From contig NZ_JAAQRC020000001.1 in the NCBI RefSeq assembly GCF_019216885.1, forward strand, positions 124,001 through 188,000: DNA of 64,000 nucleotides. The letters run 5' to 3'. Under the pieces are notes generated by a model. It was not told where the DNA came from. It did not search any database and saw nothing but the letters and a program-made list of their open reading frames with translations. This document shows, in pieces, positions 36,778 to 46,119 of this stretch (its first letter is position 1; every line of letters begins with the position of its first letter). Source of the DNA: Methylobacterium sp. SyP6R. GTDB taxonomy: Bacteria > Pseudomonadota > Alphaproteobacteria > Rhizobiales > Beijerinckiaceae. The position numbers were made by a program, and so were the translations under genes.

Positions 36778-37779
36778 TCACGATCGGGATGCCGCCTCTC
36801 GACATGGCTCGTGAGGACTTGGCTCGTGAGGACTTGGCTCCCGAGAACCTGGCTCCCGAGAACCTGGCTCCCGAGAAGGCCGCGCCGACGCGACCGCGTC
36901 GCCCGAACGCGGCTTCGCCTGTCCGGGTGGCCCTCCCGTCGCGCCCCGTCCGAGCTGCGGCGTCAGGTACCAGACCACGGCGGCCAGAACGATCGCGCCT
37001 CCCAGCAGCGCGCCGGGGCCGGGATCTTCGGATACGACGATCCAGACCCAGAGCGGGCCGAGCACGACGTCGAGAAGTCCGATCAGCGCCGCTTCCGTGG
37101 AGGGGATATGACGGCTGCCCATCAGGAACAGGAGGAAGGACAAGGCCGTCGTCAGGATGCCCAGGGCGGCGAGAAGGGCCAGGGCGGTCGTGCCCGGCAC
37201 GGCACCCGAGGACAGGGGCAGGGCCACGAGCACGCACAGAAGCGCGGCGACGGCATTGACCCGGACGAGGTCGACCCGCTCGAAGCGGCGCGCCACGATC
37301 AGCAGCCCGGCAAAGGCGACGGTCATCAGGACGGCGAACCCGTTCCCTGCCGCGTCGTCGAGACGCGCCGACCGACCGGCGACCATCAGGACCCCGATCA
37401 GGGACGCCGCACTCGCGATCAGCATCCGCCGCGATGCGCGTTCGCCCAGCAGCCACCAAGCCAGCCCTGCGGCGGCGAAGGGGAGCGTCGCGTAGACGAC
37501 CAGGACGTTGGCCACGCTCGTCAGGGTGAGCGACGCAGCGTAGGCGGCCATCGTGACGGCGGCCAGCACCGACGCGCCGAAACCGCTCCACCCGAACCTC
37601 ATGCCCCGGGCGGGACGGAGGATCGCGATCGCCAGGAGGGCGAGGCCGGCGAACGCGGAGCGCCACAGGATCAGGTCCCAGACCGGCAGATCGATCAGGC
37701 GCACGAACAGCCCGGCGAGGCTCCAGAGGAATGCAGCGGCCGTCACGAGGACGAGCCCGTCTCGGCGTCGATGATCCAT
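36778..37779 (-). CDS. EamA/DMT-family transporter with repetitive C-terminal tail
   Basis: The protein has about ten transmembrane helices in two EamA repeats (residues about 8-140 and 150-275), with family phrases such as FLWSLAGLFVRLI, LLGERASRRMLIASAASLIGVLMV and STEAALIGLLDVVLGPLWVWI. It is a drug/metabolite transporter of unknown substrate. The last 60 residues are hydrophilic and end in pentapeptide repeats (REPGS, HEPSP) encoded by 15-bp DNA repeats, not part of the membrane fold. It is divergent from the TetR-type gene with two operator-like sites between them, so that repressor probably controls it. Confidence 0.87.
   Translation of the reverse strand: MDHRRRDGLVLVTAAAFLWSLAGLFVRLIDLPVWDLILWRSAFAGLALLAIAILRPARGMRFGWSGFGASVLAAVTMAAYAASLTLTSVANVLVVYATLPFAAAGLAWWLLGERASRRMLIASAASLIGVLMVAGRSARLDDAAGNGFAVLMTVAFAGLLIVARRFERVDLVRVNAVAALLCVLVALPLSSGAVPGTTALALLAALGILTTALSFLLFLMGSRHIPSTEAALIGLLDVVLGPLWVWIVVSEDPGPGALLGGAIVLAAVVWYLTPQLGRGATGGPPGQAKPRSGDAVASARPSREPGSREPGSREPSPHEPSPHEPCREAASRS
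36805..36879. repeat. 15-bp tandem repeat (five units) in the EamA C-terminal tail
   Basis: Five in-frame units of 15 bp follow the pattern TGGCTCGTGAGGACT (twice) and TGGCTCCCGAGAACC (three times, last slightly changed). Each encodes five residues of the tail, so unit number can vary without a frameshift. Confidence 0.85.
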
Positions 37780-37810
37780 GCCCGCATCTCCCCTGACGCG
37801 CCGTCGCTTG

Positions 37811-37857
37811 AGACGACCGGTCTACTCATAACGTTGACGTTCTGAGACGACCAGTCT
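37811..37857. promoter_or_regulatory. Two TetR-type operator sites between EamA and TetR genes
   Basis: The partial palindrome AGACGACCGGTCT at 37811-37823 is repeated as AGACGACCAGTCT at 37845-37857, 34 bp apart start to start. The second copy ends 12 bp before the regulator start codon. Dyads with AGAC...GTCT ends are typical for TetR-family binding, and the arrangement fits autorepression plus control of the divergent exporter. Confidence 0.75.
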
Positions 37858-37869
37858 AATTTTTACGCC

Positions 37870-38484
37870 ATGGCACGACGAGACACGCGCGAGATCCTCA
37901 TCGCGGAAGGCCTCAAGGCCTTCCTGGCCCGCGGCTACGAGGGGATCGGCATCCAGCCCATCCTGTCCGGCGCGGGCGTTCCGAAAGGGTCCTTCTACAA
38001 CTTCTTCCCGAGCAAGGAGGCCTACGCGCTGGAGATCGTCGACGCCTATGCGGCACGATACGAGGCTTTCCGGCTCGCCTGCTTCGCGGCGGACGGCTCA
38101 CCGCTGCAGCGGATGCGGGGCTACTTCGAGGCTCTGGAGGCCGAGATGGAGGGGGCCGGCGAGACGGCAGGATGCCTCTACGGCGTGCTGGCGCAGACTA
38201 GCGCGCCGCACAGCGAGGCGCTTCGCTCACGGCTCAAGGCGGCCTTCGCGAACTGGCGGTCCCATCTGGCGGACCTCCTCGACACGGCGAAGGCCGCCGG
38301 CGAGTTGGCGCCCGCGACCGATACCGTCGCGCTCGCCGACGCCATCATCGACGCTTACGAGGGCGCCGCCGTGCGGATGCGCGCGGAGGGAAACACGGCT
38401 CCGATGCGACGCTTCCGCGAACGAACGATGGAAGCGCTCCTGTCCGCTCATGCGGCCTGTGATACGCGCGAGCCTGCCCCGTGA
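37870..38484 (+). CDS. TetR/AcrR-family transcriptional regulator
   Basis: The 204-residue protein has the N-terminal HTH (ILIAEGLKAFLARGYEGIGIQPILSGAGVPKGSFYNFFPSKEAYALEIV, residues about 9-57) and an all-helical ligand domain. The style, including a conserved-looking GCLYGVLA with a single Cys, recalls NemR/AcuR-type regulators of electrophile responses; that is a guess from resemblance. No clear Shine-Dalgarno sequence precedes the ATG, so the mRNA may be leaderless or weakly translated. It is divergent from the EamA exporter. Confidence 0.88.
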   Translation: MARRDTREILIAEGLKAFLARGYEGIGIQPILSGAGVPKGSFYNFFPSKEAYALEIVDAYAARYEAFRLACFAADGSPLQRMRGYFEALEAEMEGAGETAGCLYGVLAQTSAPHSEALRSRLKAAFANWRSHLADLLDTAKAAGELAPATDTVALADAIIDAYEGAAVRMRAEGNTAPMRRFRERTMEALLSAHAACDTREPAP

Positions 38485-38580
38485 CTCCTTCGGCCAGAAG
38501 ATCGCAGCCGGCTCCATGGCCGGCGGGCCCATGGATGTGGTCCTGGGAGCCTGTTTGATCCGCGCGACAGTCTTCAAGCT

Positions 38581-38735
38581 CACTGCGTCGTTCCGGGGCC
38601 GCGCAACGGAGCCTGGAATCCAGATACGCCGGAGTTTCCGGACAATGCGGACGGCGTCGCGCTTCGTTCTTACAACTCAGCGGTTCCGGGTTCCGGGTTC
38701 CGCAGCGCGGCCCCGGAATGACCAGGAGGGTGTCA
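38581..38735. repeat. Intergenic palindromic repeat, family B, copy 2
   Basis: Begins GCGTCGTTCCGGGGCCGCGC and ends GCGCGGCCCCGGAATGACC, the arms being complementary. A flanking AGCCTGTTTGA box is at 38548-38558. It lies between the TetR-type gene and nasS and has no supportable ORF. Confidence 0.75.
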
Positions 38736-38764
38736 ATTCCGTTGGATTGCACCAAACACGGTTC

Positions 38765-39766
38765 TCACGCCGGCGCCAGCAGGTCCGGCCTGTACAGACC
38801 CACCGCCTCCGCCGGCACCGCCCCGCCCTCGATCTGCCCCGCCGCCGCCATCTCGTCGATCATCCAGCCGAGGGCGCGAGGATCGGGGGTGAGTTCCGGC
38901 TCGCCGAGCACGAGATAGTCCGAGGCCTCGACCATCGGCCCGCCCGGCGCGAGGCGCAACGCCCCGGCCAGGCCCCGCACGATCAGCGCCGGATCGATCC
39001 CGAGATGGCGCGGGGCGCCGAGCAGGCCGGCCAAAGCCTCGCGGTTGTCCGGATCGCCGCACCAGCGGGCGCTGCGCTTCAGGGCGCGCAGGAGCGGGGC
39101 GGCACGGTCCTCCATCTCGGCGGGAAGCGCCAGGACCTTCTCCGGGCAGCCCGGCGCGATCGCGCTGCCCAGGGCCGCGATGCGGCCGACCCCGGCCTCG
39201 ACGGCGACGCTGCTCCAGGGGGCGCCGACGCAGAAGCCGTCGATCGCGCCGCCTTGCAACGCCGCGACGGTGCGGGGCGGCGGGACCACGACGAGGCGGA
39301 CCGAAGCGAGCGAGCTGCCGCCGAGCGCCAGCAGGCGCCGCCACTGATAGGTGTGGCTGGAATAGGGATGGACGGTGCCGAGCGTCAGCGGGCGCCCCTC
39401 GGCGGCGCGGGCCTCGGCCACCCGGGCGAGCGAGCGCGCCACATCCGCCACGGCGTCGGATTCGGCATCGAGTGCCTGCCAGAGCGGCAGCGACAGGGTC
39501 ACGGCGTTGCCGTTGCGGGCGAGCGCCGCCGGCGCGATCAGGCGCGCCTGCGGCCCGCTCAAGCCTAAATGGCAGGCGAGCGCCAGCGGCGCCAGCATGT
39601 GGGCGCCGTCGAGGAGGCCGAGCGCCAGGCGGTCGCGTAAGGTCGCCCAGGAGGGTTCCGCCACCAGGTCGACGGCGAGCCCCTCCTCGTCGGTGAAGCC
39701 GCGCTCCACCGCGGCGATCAGCACCGCGGCGTCGGTGAGCGGAACGTAGCCGAGCTGCAGCCTCAT
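38765..39766 (-). CDS. nasS: NasS, cytoplasmic nitrate/nitrite sensor (NrtA-like)
   Basis: This 333-residue protein shares the NrtA/CmpA fold with the transporter-binding protein (LQLGYVPLTDAAVLIAAVERGF, AEPSWATLRDRLALGLLDGAHM, IDGFCVGAPWSSVAVEAG) but has no signal peptide. That is the mark of the NasS sensor. In Azotobacter and Paracoccus, NasS binds and inhibits NasT until nitrate or nitrite releases it. Its ATG (39764-39766) overlaps the nasT stop by 4 bp, so the two are translationally coupled and presumably made in fixed ratio. The open frame upstream to 40645 belongs to the nasT region and is not coding in that frame. Confidence 0.92.
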   Translation of the reverse strand: MRLQLGYVPLTDAAVLIAAVERGFTDEEGLAVDLVAEPSWATLRDRLALGLLDGAHMLAPLALACHLGLSGPQARLIAPAALARNGNAVTLSLPLWQALDAESDAVADVARSLARVAEARAAEGRPLTLGTVHPYSSHTYQWRRLLALGGSSLASVRLVVVPPPRTVAALQGGAIDGFCVGAPWSSVAVEAGVGRIAALGSAIAPGCPEKVLALPAEMEDRAAPLLRALKRSARWCGDPDNREALAGLLGAPRHLGIDPALIVRGLAGALRLAPGGPMVEASDYLVLGEPELTPDPRALGWMIDEMAAAGQIEGGAVPAEAVGLYRPDLLAPA

Positions 39767-40392
39767 CCGAGCAGGTCCGCGGCGGTGACGATCGCGCGGG
39801 CGATGTCGACGATCTTGCGCTTCTCGTTCATGGCCTTGCGCCGGAGCTGCTTGTAGGCCTCGTCCTCGGTCAGCCCCTTGGCGCTCATCAGGATGCCCTT
39901 GGCGCGCTCGATCAGCTTGCGGTCGGCCAGCTCGCCCTTCGCCTCGCTGAGCTCCCGCTGCAGCCGCGCGAAGGCGTTGAAGCGCAGGATCGCGATCTCG
40001 ATGATGGGCTTGATCCGCTCGGCCCGCAGACCGTCGACGATATAGGCCGAGATGCCGGCATCGACCGCCGCCTGCATCATCGGCGTGTCGGTGCGGTCGA
40101 CGAACATCGCCACCGGCCGCTCGACCAGGCGCGAGACCCCGAACATCTGCTCCAATACGTCGCGGCTCGGGCTCTCGAGGTGGATCACCACCACGTCCGG
40201 CGAGACGGCGGAGAGCCGGTCGAGGAGGTCGGCGGTGTCGGGGATGACCACGACCCGGGCGCCCTCGACGGCGCGCAGGCCCTCTTCCAGGATCGCGGCC
40301 CGGGCGCGGCTCGGGTCGACGACGGCGATGGTGAGGCTCTCGCCCGGCGAGGCGGCGGAGGAGGCCGGAGACGGTGTTGCGCGGTCGGGCAT
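39763..40392 (-). CDS. nasT: NasT, ANTAR-domain antitermination regulator
   Basis: The 209-residue protein has an N-terminal receiver-like domain (SLTIAVVDPSRARAAILEEGL, with degenerate phosphoacceptor area) and a C-terminal ANTAR RNA-binding domain (DRKLIERAKGILMSAKGLTEDEAYKQLRRKAMNEKRKIVDIARAIV, residues about 155-200). ANTAR proteins bind paired hexaloop hairpins. The nrtA leader of this window has exactly such a pair. NasT should therefore allow read-through into the nitrate operon when NasS releases it. The first 18 residues are Ser/Pro/Ala-rich and may be disordered. Confidence 0.93.
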   Translation of the reverse strand: MPDRATPSPASSAASPGESLTIAVVDPSRARAAILEEGLRAVEGARVVVIPDTADLLDRLSAVSPDVVVIHLESPSRDVLEQMFGVSRLVERPVAMFVDRTDTPMMQAAVDAGISAYIVDGLRAERIKPIIEIAILRFNAFARLQRELSEAKGELADRKLIERAKGILMSAKGLTEDEAYKQLRRKAMNEKRKIVDIARAIVTAADLLG

Positions 40393-40619
40393 GGCGGCGT
40401 CGGATCACGCAAATGTTGGGCCTTCGCGGGCGGCGGTGCCGCCCGGCCCGGTTGCCCTTACCCCAGGGAGAGCGCAGGCGGGAGGGCCCGATTGTGGGGA
40501 GTATCGGCGCCACGCCCCCGCCCGGCATTCCGCCCCTCGACACGAAACCGCAAAGAAACGGCCCCGCTTCGGCCCGAAAGCCGCGCTTCACTCCGGCATC
40601 GATCGGCGGGGAGGTTCGG

Positions 40620-41270
40620 ATGCGGCAGAACGGGCGGATGCGCAAGCCGGCGGAGGCGAGCGCGATCGGAAGCCTGCCCGGCGCATCGCGGGGCTACCTG
40701 CCGCTCCTGCCCACCGCCTGCATCGCGATCTGCCTCGCGGCCGGCTCGCTGTACTGGCGCGAGGCGCCGCCGCGGGCGCCCGAGGGCCACGTCGCCGCGA
40801 TGCAGCCGCTGCCGCCGGGAAGCGACCTCTTCCGCATCGGCACGGAGGGGGACGGACGCGCGCGCGCGCCCTACCCGCTCGAGTTCGAGCAGCAATTCCC
40901 GCTGATCGCCGGCCTGCCGGCCGAGGTCGCCGCGCCGGTGCTGCCGACCCCCGAGACCAAGCCCGACGGCAAGGCCCCGCGCCGCACGGCCGCGCATCGC
41001 TCCAAGGTGATGCCGGCGCTGGCGGTGCCGGCGCTCGCAGACTTGCGCCCGCCGCCCCGGCCCGACGACCTCAAGCCCCGCAAGGCCAATGCGGCAAATC
41101 CGGAGCCGGCGACCCGCACGGCGAGCAGCGGGGCGGAGCCGGAGCGCTCGGCGCCTTGGCTGCCCTTCGCGCCGACCGGCCGGATGGTGACGCAGACCAT
41201 GGTGGCGCTCGGCGACGGCGTGACCAACGCGGGCGCCGCGATGATCGACCTCATCGACAGCCGACGCTGA
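40620..41270 (+). CDS. Hypothetical membrane-anchored protein, Pro/Ala-rich
   Basis: From ATG 40620 the product is 216 residues with one hydrophobic segment (YLPLLPTACIAICLAAGSLYW, about residues 26-46), likely an N-in signal anchor. The rest is Pro/Ala-rich and low-complexity in the middle (PPPRPDDLKPRK), ending in an amphipathic stretch (RMVTQTMVALGDGVTNAGAAMIDLI). No known domain is recognised. The frame extends further upstream but that part is Arg/Pro-rich and overlaps the nasT promoter region. It is divergent from nasTS. Confidence 0.6.
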   Translation: MRQNGRMRKPAEASAIGSLPGASRGYLPLLPTACIAICLAAGSLYWREAPPRAPEGHVAAMQPLPPGSDLFRIGTEGDGRARAPYPLEFEQQFPLIAGLPAEVAAPVLPTPETKPDGKAPRRTAAHRSKVMPALAVPALADLRPPPRPDDLKPRKANAANPEPATRTASSGAEPERSAPWLPFAPTGRMVTQTMVALGDGVTNAGAAMIDLIDSRR

Positions 41271-41367
41271 GCCCGGATCGGCGAGGGCTCCGGTCGAGCA
41301 AGGCCGGGTTGGCCGAAGGGAAGGCCGCTCTAGCTAACGGCGTCACGGCTTTCGTTCGGGACGCATC

Positions 41368-43281
41368 ATGGCGTTGCTCATCGAGGATTACGCGCTCGTC
41401 GGCGACGGGCGTAGCGCGGCGCTGATCGGGCGCGACGGCAGCGTGGACTGGCTGTGCTGGCCGCGCTTCGACGCGTCGGCCTGTTTCGCGGCCCTGCTCG
41501 GCACCCGCGCGGATCACGGCCACTGGCGCATCGCGCCCGCCGCCGAGGCGACGACCACCCGTTGCTACCGCGAGAACACGCTGGTGCTCGAGACCACCCA
41601 CGAGACCGCCGAGGGCGCGGTGCGGGTGGTCGACTTCATGCCGGTCGAGGACGGCACGCATCTCGTGCGCCTCGTCGAGGGCGTGCGCGGCCGGGTGGCG
41701 ATGCGCATGGACCTGGTGGTGCGCTTCGATTACGGCTCCGCCGTCCCCTGGGTGTCGCGCAGCGAGAACGACGACCTGCGGGCCATCGCTGGGCCGAACA
41801 AGCTGGTGCTGCGCACCCGTGCCCCCCTCAAGGGCGTCGGCCAGACCACGGTGTCGGACTTCACCGTCGAGGCCGGGCAGAGCGTGGCCTTCGTGCTGAG
41901 CTACGGCCTCTCGCACGAGGAGGATCCGCCGCCGATCGAGCCGCGCCGGATGCTCGCCGGCACCACCGCCTGGTGGCGCTCCTGGTGCCAGCGCTGCCGC
42001 GGCGGCACGCCCTGGGACGCGGTGCTGACCCGCTCGCTCCTGACGCTCAAGGCGCTGATCTACCGGCCGACCGGCGGCATCGTGGCCGCCCCCACCACCT
42101 CGCTCCCCGAGCAGATCGGCGGCGTGCGCAACTGGGATTACCGGTTCTGCTGGCTGCGCGATTCCACCTTCACGCTGCTGGCCCTGATGGATGCGGGCTA
42201 TATCGACGAGGCCCGGGCCTGGCGCGACTGGCTCACCCGCGCGGTGGCCGGCAGCCCGGCCCAGGCCCACATCCTCTACGGCATCGCCGGCGAGCGCCTG
42301 CTGCCCGAGATCGAGCTCGACTGGCTGCCCGGCTACGAGGGGTCGCGGCCGGTGCGGGTCGGCAACGCGGCGGCCCAGCAATTCCAGCTCGACGTCTACG
42401 GCGAGTTGTTCGACGCCCTGTTCCAGGCCCATCAGCGCGGCATGCTGGCCGATGAATCCGGCGTCCGGGTCGGCCGTGCGCTCCTCGATCACCTGGAGCG
42501 GGTCTGGCGCGAGCCCGACGAGGGCATCTGGGAGGTGCGCGGCGGGCGCAAGCACTTCGTCCACTCGAAGGTGATGGCCTGGGTCGCCTTCGACCGGGCG
42601 ATCCGGTTCTACGAGGACCAGGTCTCCCAGGCCCGCCCCGACGACGAGCCGACGGCGGGCGATTCCGAGGCGGTCGCGCGCTGGCGCGGCGTGCGCGACG
42701 AGATCCACCGCGAGGTCTGCGAGAAGGGCTTCGACCGGGACCTCAACAGCTTCGTGCAGTATTACGGCGCGAAGGATCTCGACGCGAGCCTGTTGCTCAT
42801 CGCCCATATGGGCTTCCTGCCCCAGGACGACCCGCGCGTCGTCGGCACCGTCGAGGCGATCGGCCGCGACCTGATGCACGAGGGCTTCATCCTGCGCTAC
42901 GACACCAGCGGCCAGACCACCGACGGCGGTTCTACCGACGGCTTGCCCGCCGGCGAGGGCGCGTTCCTGCCGTGCAGCTTCTGGTACGCCGACAACCTGA
43001 TCGGGCTCGGCCGCTGCGACGAGGCTCGCGCCCTGATCGAGCGCCTGCTCGCGCTCTGCAACGATGTCGGGCTGCTCGCCGAGGAGTACGACCCGGTGCG
43101 CAAGCGCCAGGTCGGCAATTTTCCGCAGGCGTTCAGCCATGTCGCGCTCGTCAACACGCTTCTGAACTTCAGTCGGGCGACCGGACCCGCTAAGGAGCGC
43201 GGCGGAGACCCGGACGCGGCGGGCCATCCGGGCGAGCGGCCCGTGATGCACCCGCAGGCGGCCGAAAGCCCTGCGACGTAG
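41368..43281 (+). CDS. Glycoside hydrolase family 15 protein
   Basis: The 637-residue protein has the bacterial GH15 layout. The N-terminal beta domain opens with IEDYALVGDGRSAALIGRDGSVDWLCWPRFD. The (alpha/alpha)6 barrel shows GVRNWDYRFCWLRDSTFTL, the first catalytic-acid region in REPDEGIWEVRGG, and the late segment TDGLPAGEGAFLPCSFWYADNLIGLGR. Family members are glucoamylases, dextran glucosidases and acid trehalases; the substrate here is not determined. No signal peptide is present, so it is probably cytosolic. It lies 47 bp before tkt on the same strand. Confidence 0.92.
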   Translation: MALLIEDYALVGDGRSAALIGRDGSVDWLCWPRFDASACFAALLGTRADHGHWRIAPAAEATTTRCYRENTLVLETTHETAEGAVRVVDFMPVEDGTHLVRLVEGVRGRVAMRMDLVVRFDYGSAVPWVSRSENDDLRAIAGPNKLVLRTRAPLKGVGQTTVSDFTVEAGQSVAFVLSYGLSHEEDPPPIEPRRMLAGTTAWWRSWCQRCRGGTPWDAVLTRSLLTLKALIYRPTGGIVAAPTTSLPEQIGGVRNWDYRFCWLRDSTFTLLALMDAGYIDEARAWRDWLTRAVAGSPAQAHILYGIAGERLLPEIELDWLPGYEGSRPVRVGNAAAQQFQLDVYGELFDALFQAHQRGMLADESGVRVGRALLDHLERVWREPDEGIWEVRGGRKHFVHSKVMAWVAFDRAIRFYEDQVSQARPDDEPTAGDSEAVARWRGVRDEIHREVCEKGFDRDLNSFVQYYGAKDLDASLLLIAHMGFLPQDDPRVVGTVEAIGRDLMHEGFILRYDTSGQTTDGGSTDGLPAGEGAFLPCSFWYADNLIGLGRCDEARALIERLLALCNDVGLLAEEYDPVRKRQVGNFPQAFSHVALVNTLLNFSRATGPAKERGGDPDAAGHPGERPVMHPQAAESPAT

Positions 43282-43328
43282 AACCATCGCGGAGCACCGC
43301 CCCTTTTCTCGACCGACGAGGCCCTGAC

Positions 43329-45404
43329 ATGAGCGCAGCCGACACCAAGCCGAAGGCCGGCACCAGCGAGATCGACCAGCGCAGCATCGACACGATCCGC
43401 ACGCTGACGATCGATGCCGTGCAGAAGGCCAATTCGGGCCATGCCGGCGCGCCGATGGGCCTGGCTCCCGTCGCCTTCACCCTGTGGAACCACTATCTCC
43501 GCTACGACCCGGCGAACCCGCACTGGCCGAACCGCGACCGCTTCGTGCTCTCGGTCGGCCACGCATCGATGCTGCTCTACAGCCTCCTCCACCTCGCCGA
43601 GGTGGCGGAGAAGGACGGGGCCAACGCCCCGGCGGTGAGCCTGGAGGACCTCAAGAAGTTCCGCCAGCTCGACAGCCGCACCCCGGGCCATCCGGAATAC
43701 CACTTCACCACCGGCGTCGAGGTCACCACCGGGCCGCTCGGCCAGGGCGTGGCGAACTCGGTCGGCATGGCGATGGGCGGCCGCTTCCTCGGCGAGCGCC
43801 TGGCCTACGGCGACCGGCCGCTCTTCGACTACAACGTCTATGCGATGTGCAGCGACGGCGACCTGATGGAGGGCGTCTCGGCCGAGGCCGCCTCGATCGC
43901 CGGGCACCTGCGCCTGTCGAACCTGTGCTGGATCTACGACAACAACACCATCACCATCGAGGGCCATACCGACCTCGCCTTCAGCGAGGAGGTCGCCGCC
44001 CGCTTCCTGGCCTATGGCTGGCAGGTGCTGCGCGTCGCCGACGCCAACGACACCGTGGCGGTGTCGCACGCCCTTGAGACCTTCCTGCAATCGGGCGACC
44101 GCCCGACGCTCATCATCGTCAACTCGGTGATCGGCTACGGCGCGCCGACGAAGCAGGGCACCCCGAAGGCGCACTCGGACGCGCTCGGCCCCGACGAGGT
44201 CAAGGGCGCCAAGCGCGCCTATGGCTGGCCGGAGGATGCGCAGTTCCTCGTGCCGGACGGCGTCTACGACAACTTCCGCCAAGGCATCGGCGCCCGCGGC
44301 AAGGCCCTGCGCGAGGAGTGGCTGGCGCTGGTCGAGGAGGTAAAGGCCGGGGATGCGGGCCTCGCCAAGGACCTCGCCACCTATCTCGCCGGCGGCCTGC
44401 CGGAGGATTGGGATGCCGACATCCCGGTCTTCCCCGCCGACGCCAAGGGGCTGGCCACCCGCGAATCGTCGGGCAAGGTGCTCAACGCCATCGCCAACCG
44501 GGTGCCGTGGCTGCTCGGCGGCTCTGCCGACCTCGCGCCCTCGAACAAGACCAAGCTCGAGAGCCCGGAGGCCGGCACCCTCGGGCCGTTCACGCCCGGC
44601 GGCCGCAACATCCATTTCGGCGTGCGCGAGCACGCGATGGGCTCGATCGTCAACGGCCTCGGGCTCGTGGGCCTGCGCGCCTACGGGGCGACCTTCCTGG
44701 TCTTCTCCGACTACATGCGCCCGCCGATCCGGCTCGCCGCCCTGATGGAGCTGCCGGTCTTCCACGTCTTCACCCACGATTCGATCGGGGTGGGCGAGGA
44801 CGGGCCGACCCACCAGCCGGTCGAGCACCTGCTGGCGCTCCGCGCGATCCCCGGCCTCGTCACCTTCCGGCCGGCCGACGCCAACGAGGTGGCGGAGGCC
44901 TATCGCGTCATCATGCAGCTCAAGCACCAGCCGGCGGTGCTGGCGCTGAGCCGCCAGCCGCTGCCGACCGTCGACCGCGACAAGTACGCCCCGGCCTCGG
45001 GCACTGCCAAGGGCGCCTACGTGCTCGCCGGGGCCGACGAGGCGAAGCCCGACGTGATCCTGATCGGCACCGGCTCCGAGGTGCAGCTCTGCCTCGGTGC
45101 CTACGAGACCCTCAAGGCCGAGGGCGTGAAGGCCCGGGTGGTGTCGATGCCGTCCTGGGACCTGTTCGAGCAGCAGGACGAGGCCTACCGCAACAGCGTG
45201 CTGCCGCCCGAGGTGACGGCCCGCGTCGCGGTCGAGCAGGGCTCGGTGATCGGCTGGGACCGCTACACCGGCAGCGCCGGCACGATCCTGGGCATGCACA
45301 CCTTCGGCTCCTCGGCGCCGATCAAGGATCTGCAGACCAAGTTTGGCTTCACGCCGGAGAAGGTGCTGGAGGCGGCGCGCGCCCAGCTGAAGAAGAAGGG
45401 CTGA
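43329..45404 (+). CDS. tkt: Transketolase
   Basis: Transketolase moves two-carbon ketol units in the pentose phosphate and Calvin-type cycles with thiamine diphosphate. The 691-residue protein shows the N-terminal [24 protein letters not shown], the ThDP loop [20 protein letters not shown] with Mg ligand YDNN, the pyrimidine domain with [34 protein letters not shown] and the C-terminal domain with [10 protein letters not shown]. Start ATG 43329 lies 47 bp after the GH15 gene; they may be cotranscribed. A strong terminator follows. Confidence 0.96.
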   Translation: MSAADTKPKAGTSEIDQRSIDTIRTLTIDAVQKANSGHAGAPMGLAPVAFTLWNHYLRYDPANPHWPNRDRFVLSVGHASMLLYSLLHLAEVAEKDGANAPAVSLEDLKKFRQLDSRTPGHPEYHFTTGVEVTTGPLGQGVANSVGMAMGGRFLGERLAYGDRPLFDYNVYAMCSDGDLMEGVSAEAASIAGHLRLSNLCWIYDNNTITIEGHTDLAFSEEVAARFLAYGWQVLRVADANDTVAVSHALETFLQSGDRPTLIIVNSVIGYGAPTKQGTPKAHSDALGPDEVKGAKRAYGWPEDAQFLVPDGVYDNFRQGIGARGKALREEWLALVEEVKAGDAGLAKDLATYLAGGLPEDWDADIPVFPADAKGLATRESSGKVLNAIANRVPWLLGGSADLAPSNKTKLESPEAGTLGPFTPGGRNIHFGVREHAMGSIVNGLGLVGLRAYGATFLVFSDYMRPPIRLAALMELPVFHVFTHDSIGVGEDGPTHQPVEHLLALRAIPGLVTFRPADANEVAEAYRVIMQLKHQPAVLALSRQPLPTVDRDKYAPASGTAKGAYVLAGADEAKPDVILIGTGSEVQLCLGAYETLKAEGVKARVVSMPSWDLFEQQDEAYRNSVLPPEVTARVAVEQGSVIGWDRYTGSAGTILGMHTFGSSAPIKDLQTKFGFTPEKVLEAARAQLKKKG

Positions 45405-45411
45405 GACACTT

Positions 45412-45445
45412 GTGAAGCCCGCCGGCGGTGTCCGGCGGGCTTCAC
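45412..45445 (+). terminator. Stem-loop terminator after tkt
   Basis: Perfect 14-bp arms (45412-45425 and 45432-45445) with a 6-nt loop begin 8 bp after the tkt stop codon. The hairpin is strong but lacks a long T-tract. Confidence 0.8.
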
Positions 45446-45451
45446 ACCATT

Positions 45452-45508
45452 CATGGTCATCCCGGAGCCGCGACGGAGCCCCGGATCCATAGCCGCCGAC
45501 GATGCCGG
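45452..45508. repeat. Truncated family B repeat
   Basis: ATGGTCATCCCGGAGCCGCG followed by ACGGAGCCCCGGATCCA matches the left half of the palindrome seen at 28297 and 63497; the right half is missing. The rest of the gap to 45690 shows no supportable gene. Confidence 0.6.
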
Positions 45509-45690
45509 ATGAAGCGGGAGGCACCTCTCCTTCGATCGGGGCTTTGGGCCGAAAATCCAGTCAGCTCGATCGTGCGAAAGACCACTGAGGGTGGGGAGTG
45601 GACCCTACCCATCTGCCCAAGAGCGGACGTTTCGCGTCCGACCCAAGTCGGACGCTCGGGCCGCACTCGGCGCTGCTCGAAAGCGGCTAC

Positions 45691-46119
45691 TCAGACGCCA
45701 AAGGTCACTAGTCCGCGCTCATCGATCACCCATGCTGGGTTCCAAGCTATCTCCCAGGCATGGCCATCAGGATCGCTCAGATATCCGCGGAACCCACTAT
45801 GTGGCGGCTCATCAGCTTCTCGCAGCAGCTTTCCACCCGCCGCAATGAGCCGTTGAATAGTGGGCTCAACTTCGCTTTGGTTCTCGACGTTATGAGCAAG
45901 GGCGAAGGCGCTCGGGGTTGGTCCGCTCACCCGCCGCATGTCGCCATCCAGCCCGGGATTTAGCCACGTTCCGAGCACGAACCCGTTCATCTGGTAAAAG
46001 ATGATCTCCTCGTTCTCGAAGATCGGCGCCCAACCGAAACCTCCGACATAGAAATCGCGGGATCGGTTGAGTGACGACACGCCGAGCGTGATCACCGAAA
46101 TCTGCTGCTGCATAGCCAA
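45691..46119 (-). CDS. VOC-superfamily (glyoxalase-like) protein
   Basis: The 142-residue protein has two beta-alpha-beta-beta-beta modules. The first starts ISVITLGVSSLNRSRDFYVGGFGWAPIFENEEIIFYQMNGFVLG and the second leads to GFRGYLSDPDGHAWEIAWNP, the usual place of the last metal-binding Glu. Such proteins bind or modify small molecules; the function here is unknown. The gene is visibly less G+C-rich than its neighbours, and it lies in a poorly conserved stretch with repeat fragments, which suggests a recent arrival. AGAGGG precedes the start. Confidence 0.85.
   Translation of the reverse strand: MAMQQQISVITLGVSSLNRSRDFYVGGFGWAPIFENEEIIFYQMNGFVLGTWLNPGLDGDMRRVSGPTPSAFALAHNVENQSEVEPTIQRLIAAGGKLLREADEPPHSGFRGYLSDPDGHAWEIAWNPAWVIDERGLVTFGV

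Noticed and set aside
45457..45666. Minus-strand 69-codon ORF after tkt
   Set aside because: Lies in the truncated repeat region, Arg-rich, no Shine-Dalgarno and no similarity recognised.
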